DNA of 64,000 nucleotides from Mucilaginibacter phenanthrenivorans (lineage in GTDB: Bacteria > Bacteroidota > Bacteroidia > Sphingobacteriales > Sphingobacteriaceae), in contig NZ_JAHVAP010000005.1 of assembly GCF_024721155.1 (NCBI RefSeq), forward strand, positions 434,001 through 498,000. The letters run 5' to 3'. Each line of letters begins with the position of its first letter. The first letter of the stretch is position 1. Below the pieces are notes generated by a model. The model ran no database searches. It was not told the origin of the DNA and worked only from the letters and a program-made list of their open reading frames with translations. Below, in pieces: positions 11,746-20,474 of the stretch. Made by a program: the position numbers and the translations under genes.

Positions 11746-13395
11746 TCACTGCTGAAAAATCTCGGGGTATTTCCTGATAAAGTATACCGGCGTACAACTC
11801 CAGGCATGGCAATAGCTATTCACCGGGAAAAAGTTGTAAGGCGATTTAAACTCATCAGCTGGGTCATATACTTCCCAAAACGTGTCGGCGCCCTTTTTTA
11901 CCATGCCGCCCCAGTAATCTACCAGTGCCGCTTTGGCTTCGGTTTTTAATCCGCTTTCAATTAAAGCGGCGATGTAATAGTGATACATATAGGGTGCACC
12001 GGGATGCACGGCATCGGCAACGGTTGGCAATGCTTTTAAAGCCTTTTGCGCTTCGGCTTTTGATGCAACGCCACTTAAGATCATCCAGGCCTGTCCGCCG
12101 TATGATACCTGTTTATTTGGCCCACTTACAAATAGCCCGGTTGTTTTATCGTACAGATTTTTATGGGCAGCTTCCTTCAATTTTTTTGCCATGGCGGGAA
12201 TTTCCGTCACCTCGTTTTCCTTACCCAATAGCTTGGCCAAAGCATAAGTTTGGTTAAGGGTATAAATGGTGATGCCTTGCAGCGGGGCTTGTTTGTCCAG
12301 CCCGTCCTTCCAATCGAAAAATACCCACCACTCTTTTCCGGCTTTTACATAGTCCATCATGCCATCTTCGCCGGTATACATTTTGGCGATGTCGAGCTGC
12401 TTTTTGGCGACTGGCCACAGGTCGAGCCCGGTTTGTTTATCGCCGGTTGCGGCAACATATTCTTTGAGGGCCACATTGTACAGGAAGCAATAATCCAATA
12501 AGTGAGTTTTTTGCGCGTGAGGCTCGGGGTCCTCAAATACATCGGCGTTAAGGATGCCGTCTTCGTTGGACAGGCCGGCCAATAAATATAGACAGCGCTT
12601 AGTCAGTCCATCGTTTTTAAAGGAATACAGGTTAGCCAGCGACTCCAAATACGTGTCGCCGATCCATAAGCGGCGGTCGCGCTTCGGTCCGTCCTCGTAT
12701 ACGGTTTGCATGCATTCCTTAAGTGTGGCGAGGCCAACACGGTCGATATCCTTTATGATGGGCGATGTGGTTGCCGCCAGTTCCGGCGGTGTGACAGTAA
12801 CCGAGGTGGAGGCCTTAAAGTGCAGATCTGTAAACCCGAACTCAAAACCGGAGGACGAGCCCAGCCATTCTATCTTTACATACCTGAACGCTACCCTGCG
12901 GGGGATGGTAACAGTGGAAGGCAAAACCGAAACGGTTACGGTTTCATCCTGCAGCCAGGCGCGGCTTAAGCCACCCGGATATGGATCAAACGGGGTGGCC
13001 AACTCAGCAGGCACCTCACCGAAGGTAAGCTTCAATCGCAATGGCGAATCCATATCGCCCCGCAAGGTTTTCAGGGTAAAGGTGCAGTAGCCGGTCATAT
13101 GTTCGCCAAAATCAACTATCATTCCGGTGTTTTTTTGATTGATAGGCGTGTTGTAAAATTGTTCAACACGTCCCGCAGGTACCATTTTCCAGCCCTGGAA
13201 TGCTGCGGCATCCTTTTCCAGCTTAACAATACCGGTAGGATGTTTGATGGTTTCCGTTAGTACGGGTTTATATTCCTCCGCTTTTTTGAGCCAGGATTGG
13301 CGCTGGGCGGCGTAAAGGTCCTGGGCGTTTGTTCTCGCGGCAGTAAGGGCAATAATGCCGGTTAGTATGATGAAGCGAAATTTGGTTGACGTCAT
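11746..13395 (-). CDS. GH78-like alpha-L-rhamnosidase, secreted
   Basis: A 549-residue secreted protein: signal peptide (cleavage near TNAQ), a beta-sandwich N-terminal part (about 30-200) and a six-hairpin (alpha/alpha)6 domain from about 220. The motif GPKRDRRLWIGDTYLES matches the GH78 consensus around the catalytic region, and KAGKEWWVFFDWKDGLDK is a later conserved site. GH78 enzymes release terminal L-rhamnose from plant or bacterial polysaccharides and glycosides. Family membership is by motif; a related inverting specificity is possible. No SusC/D partner is nearby, so it may be a solitary hydrolase. The start at 13395 gives the full signal peptide. Confidence 0.78.
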   Translation of the reverse strand: MTSTKFRFIILTGIIALTAARTNAQDLYAAQRQSWLKKAEEYKPVLTETIKHPTGIVKLEKDAAAFQGWKMVPAGRVEQFYNTPINQKNTGMIVDFGEHMTGYCTFTLKTLRGDMDSPLRLKLTFGEVPAELATPFDPYPGGLSRAWLQDETVTVSVLPSTVTIPRRVAFRYVKIEWLGSSSGFEFGFTDLHFKASTSVTVTPPELAATTSPIIKDIDRVGLATLKECMQTVYEDGPKRDRRLWIGDTYLESLANLYSFKNDGLTKRCLYLLAGLSNEDGILNADVFEDPEPHAQKTHLLDYCFLYNVALKEYVAATGDKQTGLDLWPVAKKQLDIAKMYTGEDGMMDYVKAGKEWWVFFDWKDGLDKQAPLQGITIYTLNQTYALAKLLGKENEVTEIPAMAKKLKEAAHKNLYDKTTGLFVSGPNKQVSYGGQAWMILSGVASKAEAQKALKALPTVADAVHPGAPYMYHYYIAALIESGLKTEAKAALVDYWGGMVKKGADTFWEVYDPADEFKSPYNFFPVNSYCHAWSCTPVYFIRKYPEIFQQ

Positions 13396-13629
13396 GAGGC
13401 GGATGCTTATCGGTTAGGCAAGATACAAAGATTTTGATTTGAGGGGATGGATGGGAATGGTATTTAATCTAAGTGGGTTGCTTAAATTACTTGTGCCGAG
13501 GCAAGACGCCAGGACAGGCCCTCAACGATATATTAAAGGCGGGGCAGTTAGCCGGTGCTGTAAAATAGCGTTCCGATAAAGGGTATTGCCGCATAATCCC
13601 TTACCTTTACCTGCATGTCAGCATCACCT

Positions 13630-14631
13630 ATGAAAGTCCTTTTCTTTTCGGCAAAGCCTTATGATATCGCCTCGTTTAACCAGCATAATGCCAATTATGG
13701 CTTTGATATGGAGTACCTGGAAACACATCTCGGTCCGCACATTGTTAATGCGGTTGACCAGGGTACATTTGCAGTCTGCGTATTTGTAAACGATAAGCTG
13801 ACAACCGAAGTAATAGCAATATTGGCTGCCAAAGGTGTAAAGGTTATTGCATTGCGCTGCGCCGGGTTTAATAATGTACAGTTGGAAGCGGTAAAAAAGT
13901 ACGGGATCACGGTGTGCCGCGTGCCGGCGTATTCGCCCGAAGCGGTGGCAGAACATGCGGTAGCTATGCTGTTAACGCTGGTCCGCAAAACCCACAAGGC
14001 CTATAACCGGGTAAGGGAACAAAACTTTTCGCTGAACGGACTTTTAGGTTTTAACCTGCACGGAAAAACAGTGGGGGTAATAGGTACCGGGCGAATCGGC
14101 AAGGCCTTCTGTAAAATCATGCTGGGCTTTGGGTGCAGGGTACTCGCTTTCGACCTGTTTAAAGATGAGGAAATGGTTGCCGCCGGTGTACAATACACCA
14201 CCTTTGACGATGTGCTGCAGCAGGCAGATATCCTATCGCTGCATTGCCCGCTTACGCCCGATAACCGTTATTTGATTTGCCAGGACAGCCTTGCCAAAAT
14301 GAAACAAGGAGCCACTTTGATTAACACCAGCCGGGGCGCACTGATTGATACGCACGCTGTTATAGGGGCTTTAAAAACGGGCCGACTGGCTAACCTTGGC
14401 ATTGATGTATACGAGCAGGAGGAACGCTTGTTTTTTAAAGACCTATCCGGAAGTATTATTGAAGATGATACCATACAGCGGCTGCTGAGTTTCCCAAATG
14501 TGCTGGTTACCGGCCACCAGGCTTTTTTTACCGAAGATGCGCTGTCGCAGATTGCCGAAACAACACTGGCCAGTATTCATAAATTAAGCAAAGGACAAGC
14601 ACCTGATGACGCGCTGATTGTACAAATATAA
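13630..14631 (+). CDS. ldhA: D-lactate dehydrogenase (NAD)
   Basis: A D-2-hydroxyacid dehydrogenase of the E. coli LdhA kind (333 residues from ATG 13630). I prefer that start to 13615 because MKVLFFSAKPYD is the usual N-terminus and a TAnnTTTG-like box (TACCTTTA at 13602-13609) would put the transcript start near 13615. Visible are the NAD-binding GTGRIGKAF, the catalytic Arg in INTSRGALID, the Glu in DVYEQEERLFF and the His in TGHQAFFTEDA. It reduces pyruvate to D-lactate with NADH in the cytoplasm and recycles NADH when oxygen is scarce. It stands alone; no operon partner. Confidence 0.92.
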   Translation: MKVLFFSAKPYDIASFNQHNANYGFDMEYLETHLGPHIVNAVDQGTFAVCVFVNDKLTTEVIAILAAKGVKVIALRCAGFNNVQLEAVKKYGITVCRVPAYSPEAVAEHAVAMLLTLVRKTHKAYNRVREQNFSLNGLLGFNLHGKTVGVIGTGRIGKAFCKIMLGFGCRVLAFDLFKDEEMVAAGVQYTTFDDVLQQADILSLHCPLTPDNRYLICQDSLAKMKQGATLINTSRGALIDTHAVIGALKTGRLANLGIDVYEQEERLFFKDLSGSIIEDDTIQRLLSFPNVLVTGHQAFFTEDALSQIAETTLASIHKLSKGQAPDDALIVQI

Positions 14632-14689
14632 TGGGCGGAGCCGCATGGCAAAAGTAGGAAGTTATAAACTTCGATCAGTGACGGGAAAA

Positions 14690-15000
14690 TATTTTCCACG
14701 ACCTATCGTACGAATACGGTAGCCTCTCCGAGGCAAAAAACAATTCCTTCATTTATTGCTACAAAGCGATAGACCCTACGGGTCATTGACTAATACTGAT
14801 AAAATGTTTACACACCGTAGCTTTTCCGGAAGGCTCCTTAGAAGGAGAGGTTGGGGAGATAACCCAATGCACGCCTTGTTTCTACATCAATTTGAAGTGC
14901 TGCAGGTTTTTGATTAATGCCAAAACAGCAATGACCAACGATTGACCCATAAGGGTATACCCTTGTTCGCGTTTATTATTAGTATTAGAACCCTCACCTT
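14690..15000. repeat. Decayed copy of the REP/transposase unit
   Basis: This gene-free stretch repeats the surroundings of the intact transposase: a degenerate right end (about 14690-14795, with TTGCTACAAAGCGATAGACC and GACCCTACGGGTC), a shared GGAGAGGTTGGGGAG...CCCAATGCA block (14837-14873, again at 15786-15814), and a degenerate left end (GACCCATAAGGGT near 14944 followed by the shared CCTTGTTCGCGTTTATTATT). No transposase coding part remains. Confidence 0.65.
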
Positions 15001-15084
15001 TTGAGCTGGGGCATGTAAATATCTTAATGATCTATCCAGCCATTTTTAGTTTTTTGATCTATCCTCAACAGAAATAACCTATGA

Positions 15085-15731
15085 TTGACCCGTAGGGTCT
15101 ACCGCTTTGTAGAAAAAAGGCTAACATTTTCTTTGACCCGTAGGGTCTACCCTTGTTCGCGTTTATTATTTTTGTGTAAAAGCGGAAGCCATGCCAAACA
15201 CCTATACACAATTATATATACATTTTGTATTTGCGGTAAAATATCGAAGGGCCATTATCGAAGAAGAATGGGAAGATCGTCTCCAAAAATATATTACCGG
15301 GATAGTTCAAAACAATGGGCATAAATTGCTTGCCATAAATACAATGCCGGATCATCTTCACCTTTTTATCGGCCTTAATCCAAAACAATCTATTTCTGAA
15401 TTTATGAGATTGGTGAAAGGCGATAGTTCAGAATTTATAAATAGCAAAGGGCTAACATCAAGAAAATTTCAATGGCAGGAAGGGTACGGAGCTTTTAGCA
15501 ATAGCCACTCTCAAATTGATAGCGTAATTAAATATATTTTAAATCAAAAAGAACATCATTCAAAAAGCACATTCAGGGAGGAATATTTGCAGATCCTGAA
15601 AAGCAATGATATAGAATTCGATGAGAAATACATTTTCCACGACCTGTTAGACGGATAAAGGGTAGCATCTACGATGCAAAGAAAAATACCTTATTTATTG
15701 CTACAAAGCGGTAGACCCTACGGGTCATTGA
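15085..15731 (+). mobile_element. REP-flanked IS200-type element, full length
   Basis: Bounded by a left end TTGACCCGTAGGGTCTACCG (from 15085) and its inverted copy ending at 15731; 27 bases of the ends are perfect inverted repeats. Each end contains the small palindrome GACCC-gta-GGGTC (15087-15099 and 15714-15726), with a second palindrome copy at 15135-15147, as in REP/RAYT elements where the transposase recognises short hairpins. One transposase gene lies inside. No accessory TnpB gene. Confidence 0.8.
15191..15658 (+). CDS. Y1-type transposase (TnpA/REP-associated)
   Basis: A 155-residue single-domain HUH transposase. The metal-binding HUH motif is in TMPDHLHLFIG (His-x-His), and the catalytic Tyr is expected in SVIKYILNQKEHHSK near the C-terminus. 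Length fits IS200/IS605 TnpA and the REP-associated subgroup. These enzymes nick single-stranded DNA at hairpins and move by circular single-strand intermediates. The gene lies between REP-like palindromes (15085-15147 and 15698-15731) and shows no frameshift, so it may be active. The start at 15191 gives the usual MPNTYTQLYIHFVF beginning. Confidence 0.92.
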   Translation: MPNTYTQLYIHFVFAVKYRRAIIEEEWEDRLQKYITGIVQNNGHKLLAINTMPDHLHLFIGLNPKQSISEFMRLVKGDSSEFINSKGLTSRKFQWQEGYGAFSNSHSQIDSVIKYILNQKEHHSKSTFREEYLQILKSNDIEFDEKYIFHDLLDG

Positions 15732-15887
15732 ATTTTATTGGATTAAAAATGTACCTAGCTAGCCTTTGTCCGAAGAATTCTTTTGGAGGAGAGGCCGGGG
15801 AGACAACCCAATGCAGGCAATGTTTTTAGTCAATCCAAGTTCGTTAGTTTTTATATTGATCCACTCCACAACAGATATTATCTACTA

Positions 15888-16179
15888 TTGACCCGTAGGG
15901 TCTACCGCTTTGTAGAAAAAAGGCAAACCGTCTCTTTGACCCATAGGGTCTACCCTTGTTCGCGTTTGTTATTTATATATGTGATATTAAATCAAAAGGA
16001 ACATCATTCAAAAAGCACATTCAGGGAGGAATATTTGCAGATCCTGAAAAGTAATGATGTAGAATTCGATGAGAAATACATTTTCCACGACCTGTTAGAT
16101 GAATAAAGGGTAGCATCTACGATGCAAAGGAAAACCCCTTTTTTGTTGCTACAAAGCGGTAGACCCTACGGGTCATTGA
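15888..16179 (+). mobile_element. Internally deleted derivative of the REP element
   Basis: About 290 bases with the same left end (from 15888), second palindrome (GACCCATAGGGTC near 15938) and right end (to 16179) as the full element. Between about 15980 and 16106 only the C-terminal 40 codons of the transposase remain (EHHSKSTFREEYLQILKSND is still readable). Both ends are intact, so it could be moved in trans by the neighbouring transposase, like a MITE. The unit and its left flank (about 15850-15887) also resemble the flank of the full copy (15040-15084), which suggests tandem duplication followed by deletion. Confidence 0.72.
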
Positions 16180-16397
16180 ATCTTTACCAAATAAGGATAT
16201 GTATATTCCGTAGACTATGATAGGGTTTGAGCACCTCACGCTTCCATGTCTTTACGTCACCTAATGTGCCTCCAGTTTTTATTTGAGCATAAGATAAAAC
16301 ACCCGTGCACCGATCCGGCTCTCTGCACCGTGGCTGCATTGCAGCATCTGCGCGAGCAGGCAAAGCATTTCAACCTAACACCAAAACCATCCCCCCA

Positions 16398-16940
16398 TTA
16401 TAATTCCCCCAATGAATTCCAAATCAGCTGTAGTGCCTTCTGACGTAAAATCTTATCGCCCCTTAGCATGTTGGTTACCAGGAGCTGTTTCTTTTTGAGG
16501 TATTTTTTTGCATGCTCACGGTCGTAGTGCATCACCCAGCCAATGTTGTAGATGAGGTCGCAATATTTAACGGTTTGGGCGGCAGGGCTAATGGTCGCCA
16601 GGCGGGCGGCTTCCTGTTCCTTGCGTTCCTTCTTGCCCAGATCAGGGTAGGCAGCAGCGGTAAATACATCGGTAAGTTCTGTTACAGCATTGGTAATGTA
16701 GGCGGCTTCGGTATCGGTATAACCAAAGCTGATCAACGTTTCGGCTAATTCAACGGGCTTAATAGCAAAATCTTCAAAAATATCATGACAAAGGCCGATC
16801 TCGTAGCCGAAATTAGTTGCCTTTCCGGCTTGTTCAGCCACGAACTGTAAATGGATGAAATATGGCTTGTATGTGCTTTTTATCAACCGGCCCTCATATT
16901 TCTGCTTCACCCAGTGGGTTAATTGTTCAGCAGGCGTCAT
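16398..16940 (-). CDS. HD-domain phosphohydrolase-like protein
   Basis: A 180-residue protein of the HD superfamily. The family pattern is seen as an early His (in YFIHLQFVAE), the His-Asp pair in GLCHDIFEDFA and a late Asp in KYCDLIYNIG, spaced as in RelA/SpoT-like HD domains. Such proteins hydrolyse nucleotides, often guanosine tetraphosphate-like ones, with a divalent metal. No synthetase domain is present, so it would be a hydrolase-only form. It is the last gene of a three-gene set: its start overlaps the end of the DUF1543 gene by 4 bases, a sign of translational coupling. The nucleotide substrate is not known. Confidence 0.72.
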   Translation of the reverse strand: MTPAEQLTHWVKQKYEGRLIKSTYKPYFIHLQFVAEQAGKATNFGYEIGLCHDIFEDFAIKPVELAETLISFGYTDTEAAYITNAVTELTDVFTAAAYPDLGKKERKEQEAARLATISPAAQTVKYCDLIYNIGWVMHYDREHAKKYLKKKQLLVTNMLRGDKILRQKALQLIWNSLGEL

Positions 16941-17494
16941 TTCAGTTTATCCAGCTTAAAATAACCTAAATGGATCTCGTCTTCCGGAGTCTCCGTTCCA
17001 TCACCAATAACAATCCGGTATTTTTCCTTGTAGGCCGGCGACAACAGGTCATCTATTTGGTAAACATTATCTACATCCACTCCATACTTTTCGTCGATGT
17101 GAGAAGTGGCAATGCCTTTTAATGAATTGGTTTTAAAGAACAAACTCTTCTTTGCTTCCTGTACTGCCAGTGCACGGGTTCCCTGAACGGTTAATACAAT
17201 GTAGTGCTGCTCCTCCAGCTTGCCTGTGGTGTATCCGCCAAGGTTTAGAAAGAAGAGCTTATTTGCCGATTCCGGCGTTTCGTCATCTTGCGGCACAACG
17301 CGGATCGACCAATTCTCAACCCTAGTTACTTCGCGGTAGCCGTCAACGTGCAGGGTATTACCTGCCTCGGGCCAAAAGGCTTTCAGATCGGGTACCAGGT
17401 CCTTCAGCTCGTTTGCAATTCCGAAGAAATAATCATGCTGCTCGATATTTCGCCCCGGCGCTCCGGCGCCCAATAATAACAAATACAATTTCAT
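16937..17494 (-). CDS. DUF1543 protein
   Basis: A 185-residue protein recognised as DUF1543 from MKLYLLLLGAGAPGRNIEQ and the following HDYFFGIANELKDLVP. No catalytic role is known to me. It overlaps by 4 bases with the FAD protein before it (17491-17494) and with the HD protein after it (16937-16940), so the three must be made together. It has no signal peptide or membrane segment and should be cytoplasmic. A binding partner role for the FAD enzyme is an inference from the gene order. Confidence 0.75.
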   Translation of the reverse strand: MKLYLLLLGAGAPGRNIEQHDYFFGIANELKDLVPDLKAFWPEAGNTLHVDGYREVTRVENWSIRVVPQDDETPESANKLFFLNLGGYTTGKLEEQHYIVLTVQGTRALAVQEAKKSLFFKTNSLKGIATSHIDEKYGVDVDNVYQIDDLLSPAYKEKYRIVIGDGTETPEDEIHLGYFKLDKLK

Positions 17495-19197
17495 GCCGAC
17501 AGTCGCTTAATAATGGTGGATGAAGCTTCCTCGCTAAAATCCAAACCCGAGTAATCCGGGTTATAGCCGCCAATATACGGAACCGCCATGATATAGATCC
17601 TGTCGTTAAACGCGCCGTATGCATCCACCACCTGGAAATAGTCGTTAATGGTGATGCCCGACACCTTTAAATAATAATCGCCGTGTTGATCCCGGATCAC
17701 ATCCTTACCCTCATCCATCGCCTTTTGGCCCGCTGCTGGCGAGCGGAATTTAAGCCGGGCGGGCGTGATCGTCCTGCTTGTTAATAAGCTTTTAAACGGA
17801 AATTCCTCGAACGCCAAATGCGGCTGACCAACACAATCTATAAAAGTATTATAATGCACTGCCTGCTCATTCCCGGCTTCATCGGTATAATGATAAATGG
17901 CCCCGCCATCGGTTGCTGCCTCCACCCTGCTATCGTCGCCAACGGGGATGAGGTCTAAAACCCCGGCTTGGTGCAATGCCAGAAGTTCCTCGCTTGAACT
18001 TTGCGGGATATAGGCGATCACGATAGAGATAAGCGGTGACAACGATTTTTGCAGCCTTTGCATATCCTCGGCAGACAGGTGCTTGGCAGGATAGTTAAGC
18101 GCAAAGCTCAATACGCCCAGCATTTCCTTCCAGTAAACCGATTCCCGGCGTTTGATGGATTTCTCCGCTTCGGCATATTCGGCTTTGAGTAATTGGAACG
18201 GATCGAGGCGTTCGCGCAGGTCCATCATGGCGGCTACAAACTCCTCCAGTTTCATGTCCTTAATGCGCTCGTAAAATTCGGGTTCCCGCTCGCGGATGGG
18301 TGCCTTAAAATCTTTTTCAAAAATATAATCCAGCGATAAAAAGCCGTCATTAGTGGCGATATGCTTCGCGATCTCCTGCTTGCTCAACAGCGAATTGTTC
18401 GACAAATGGGAATCCTCCAAATGAAACCGCACAGCCGGCAACATGCCATTGCGGGTATGCAATACCATCTTAAAGTTCGGGCTATTATCTGATAGCTGAT
18501 ACGACAACACCCCATCCTCGCTTTTTTCAAAAGTACCGTTATAGCGGGACAGCGTACGGATGGCATCCACGGCGGTAAGCGACGAACCCTTGATGGCCAC
18601 CGGGTGATCCAGCTGCAGCGCCAGCTTCATGGGCGGGTAGGGCGAATCAAAATAGTTGGGCACCTTGCCCTCGTGTTTGTGCGGCCAGTTGTGCCCGGTG
18701 CAAATGATCACCTGGTCGAACTCAAAGCGTTCGGTATCGTCTATTTCTACGGTAATCATTTCCCTTTCGGGATGATCGATGACGTCGGTTACGTTACTGT
18801 TGTAATGGATCTCGTATTCCACGCCGGTTTCCCGGGCCTGCTTTTGCAGCAGGTCGAACTGGGCGGTAAGGTACTGGCCGAACAGCAGGCGTGGCAACAC
18901 TTTGTATTCGTTAAAACGTTTTGGGTCGATGTGGAACTTGTCGAGCGTATCCTTCGGTACTTTCTTTATCCAGTCGGCAAGGGGCGTAACCAGCAGGGGG
19001 ATTTCGTTGCCGGATACGTTGGTGATGTGCTCGTCATTCGCACCTTCGGCGCTATAGGGCATACCTGCCCCCAGCTTTTTTTTACGTTCAAATATGGTGA
19101 TGCTGATGTCCAATCTCCCGGAATCCACCAGGCGTTTAAACATGAACAATCCGCTCGGCCCGCCGCCCAGGATTGCGATACGTTTTTTATTTTCCAC
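17491..19197 (-). CDS. FAD/NAD(P)-binding protein, possible N-hydroxylating type
   Basis: A 568-residue flavoprotein. The N-terminus has a Rossmann dinucleotide-binding motif (ILGGGPSGLFMFKRLV, GxGxxG) and an acidic end of strand two (IFERKKKLGAGMPYS), as in the NAD_binding_9 group of FAD proteins. A later stretch FDQVIICTGHNWPHKHEG marks the characteristic CTGH site. It probably oxidises or hydroxylates a small molecule; the substrate cannot be read. It opens a tightly overlapping operon with DUF1543 and HD proteins. The start at 19197 is the natural one, 12 codons before the GxGxxG motif. Confidence 0.72.
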   Translation of the reverse strand: MENKKRIAILGGGPSGLFMFKRLVDSGRLDISITIFERKKKLGAGMPYSAEGANDEHITNVSGNEIPLLVTPLADWIKKVPKDTLDKFHIDPKRFNEYKVLPRLLFGQYLTAQFDLLQKQARETGVEYEIHYNSNVTDVIDHPEREMITVEIDDTERFEFDQVIICTGHNWPHKHEGKVPNYFDSPYPPMKLALQLDHPVAIKGSSLTAVDAIRTLSRYNGTFEKSEDGVLSYQLSDNSPNFKMVLHTRNGMLPAVRFHLEDSHLSNNSLLSKQEIAKHIATNDGFLSLDYIFEKDFKAPIREREPEFYERIKDMKLEEFVAAMMDLRERLDPFQLLKAEYAEAEKSIKRRESVYWKEMLGVLSFALNYPAKHLSAEDMQRLQKSLSPLISIVIAYIPQSSSEELLALHQAGVLDLIPVGDDSRVEAATDGGAIYHYTDEAGNEQAVHYNTFIDCVGQPHLAFEEFPFKSLLTSRTITPARLKFRSPAAGQKAMDEGKDVIRDQHGDYYLKVSGITINDYFQVVDAYGAFNDRIYIMAVPYIGGYNPDYSGLDFSEEASSTIIKRLSA

Positions 19198-19342
19198 GTT
19201 ATTTTAAGGCCTTTTTTTATGAGGATTGTATTGCAACAAACATTGCGGGGAAGTGTTTTGAGGGAGGAATGAATTTAGGATTAGCGTTGGCAGGATGGAT
19301 TTATTTAGCTTCCTTTCACCATCACGACATTGCGGGTTAAAA

Positions 19343-19563
19343 AGGGGTGTCATGCTGAGGCACTCGAAGCATGTGGGCAAAGGCCTCTGCACCTGCTGAG
19401 CACGCGGATAGGCCACTGCGCACGTAAGGGGTGTCATGCTGAGGCACTCGAAGCATGTGGGCAAAGGCCTCTGCACCTGCTGAGCACGCGGATAGGCCAC
19501 TGCGCACGTCGCCCTTCCCTTCGATAAACTCAGGACAGGCTTGTGCCTCAGGGTGACACCCAC
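19343..19563. repeat. Tandem 84-base repeat within a long hairpin element
   Basis: Two 84-base copies (19344-19427 and 19428-19511) that look almost identical, each starting GGGGTGTCATGCTGAGGCAC, followed by a tail ending CCTCAGGGTGACACC. The outer ends are inverted complements. A related single copy is at 22629-22768. This is a dispersed, non-coding hairpin repeat; short ORFs over it are chance. Confidence 0.8.
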
Positions 19564-19881
19564 CCCAGCTTGAATACAACTTGTGATAGATAGAAACGAA
19601 GCAGCCCTATCCAGGACAATCAGGAACATGTATGCCTTTAGTAAGGCATCAACTTCGACCAGTGAGGTATAATTATTGGCAAAACTTAACAATAGTTATA
19701 CTATTCCTGATTATAAATAAGATTTATAAAGAAAATATCCTTAAATATCCTCATTTTGACTCATTTTTTATTAAAATAAGTTTCAGATTTACTATCAATT
19801 GGATATTTAATAAAAAATAATTATCTTAACAGCACTAAAACACTTAAAACTTATTATTAATAATCTTAAATTATCACAACT

Positions 19882-20097
19882 ATGAAAAAATTATCAAAAA
19901 TTGAGATGAAACAGGTAAAAGGCGGCCATGCCGGTTACATTTTTAATTGTTACATTGGTACTACGCCAACTTCCATTTGTGCTGATACACCAAAGGATAT
20001 TTATGCAACTTGTTACGATCCAGACAATCCTCCTCAAATCACTAATTGCACCCAAACGGCGGCTACATGCAATTACACTGCCATTTACTGCCCATGA
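19882..20097 (+). CDS. Double-glycine leader peptide with six cysteines
   Basis: A 71-residue peptide. Residues 1-15 (MKKLSKIEMKQVKGG) match the double-glycine leader of Bacteroidetes natural-product and bacteriocin-like precursors, cut after GG by a C39 peptidase-transporter. The predicted mature part (56 residues) begins HAGYIFNCYIG and has six cysteines (in NCY, SIC, TCY, NCT, TCN and YCP) and many Thr, Pro and Asp. A rho-independent terminator follows at once, so it is a single-gene unit. No C39 transporter, immunity gene or modifying enzyme is next to it; processing would have to act from elsewhere. The nearest other gene is a small membrane protein at 20475-20888 on the other strand, a speculative partner. 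Confidence 0.75.
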   Translation: MKKLSKIEMKQVKGGHAGYIFNCYIGTTPTSICADTPKDIYATCYDPDNPPQITNCTQTAATCNYTAIYCP

Positions 20098-20110
20098 TCT
20101 GAGAGATCGC

Positions 20111-20147
20111 AATAAAAAGCCTTGACATCGTTCAGGGCTTTTTTTAT
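20111..20147 (+). terminator. Terminator of the peptide gene
   Basis: A stem made by AATAAAAAGCCTTGA and TCAGGGCTTTTTTTATT with a short loop, ending in a run of seven T. A strong rho-independent terminator 14 bases after the stop of the double-glycine peptide. Confidence 0.88.
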
Positions 20148-20245
20148 TGCATATTGCAGCCAATGCAAGCTTTGTTACCTGCCAACTTCCCATTTTGAGC
20201 GGGCAGATCTACGAGTGAACCCTTGTTCAACAACCCTTCACACCC

Positions 20246-20466
20246 TCCTTTGTCGCTGGTGTGCCGCACCGACCCAAAGAGGTGGGGCAATCTTTGATAC
20301 CGCAGATAAGTATTAAACTATTATTACATGCACTACATCATTTTACATCACTTACATGCATGGTGATGTAATGCATGTAAAGTGATGTAAATAAATGCGG
20401 TTTACCTGTCAGCGGTGTCACGAGAACTCCACCTCTTTGGGCTCTGGCTGCATTCGCGCCAGGGAG
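20246..20466. repeat. Inverted module around palindrome P1
   Basis: A module with CCCAAAGAGGTGGGGCA and ACCGCAGATAAGTATT (about 20269-20313) recurs in inverted form at about 20405-20466 (GCGGTGTCACGAG...CACCTCTTTGGG). Between them is P1 (20342-20391): arm TTTACATCACTTACATGCAT, a 9-base loop and a near-perfect complement. Related modules recur at 20938-21193. The 20198-20474 stretch has no gene. Confidence 0.75.
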
Positions 20467-20474
20467 GGAAGGTT

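Noticed and set aside
12554..13090. Plus-strand ORF of 178 residues in the rhamnosidase region
   Set aside because: Shadow of the GH78-like gene.
15783..16106. 107-residue hybrid ORF
   Set aside because: It is a chance read through REP sequence fused to the transposase tail, not a gene.
18604..19272. Plus-strand ORF of 222 residues
   Set aside because: A shadow of the FAD gene; the minus strand carries clear motifs (GxGxxG).
19343..19511. CRISPR array of two 84-base units
   Set aside because: Direct tandem copies with no spacer; the unit itself is a hairpin repeat.
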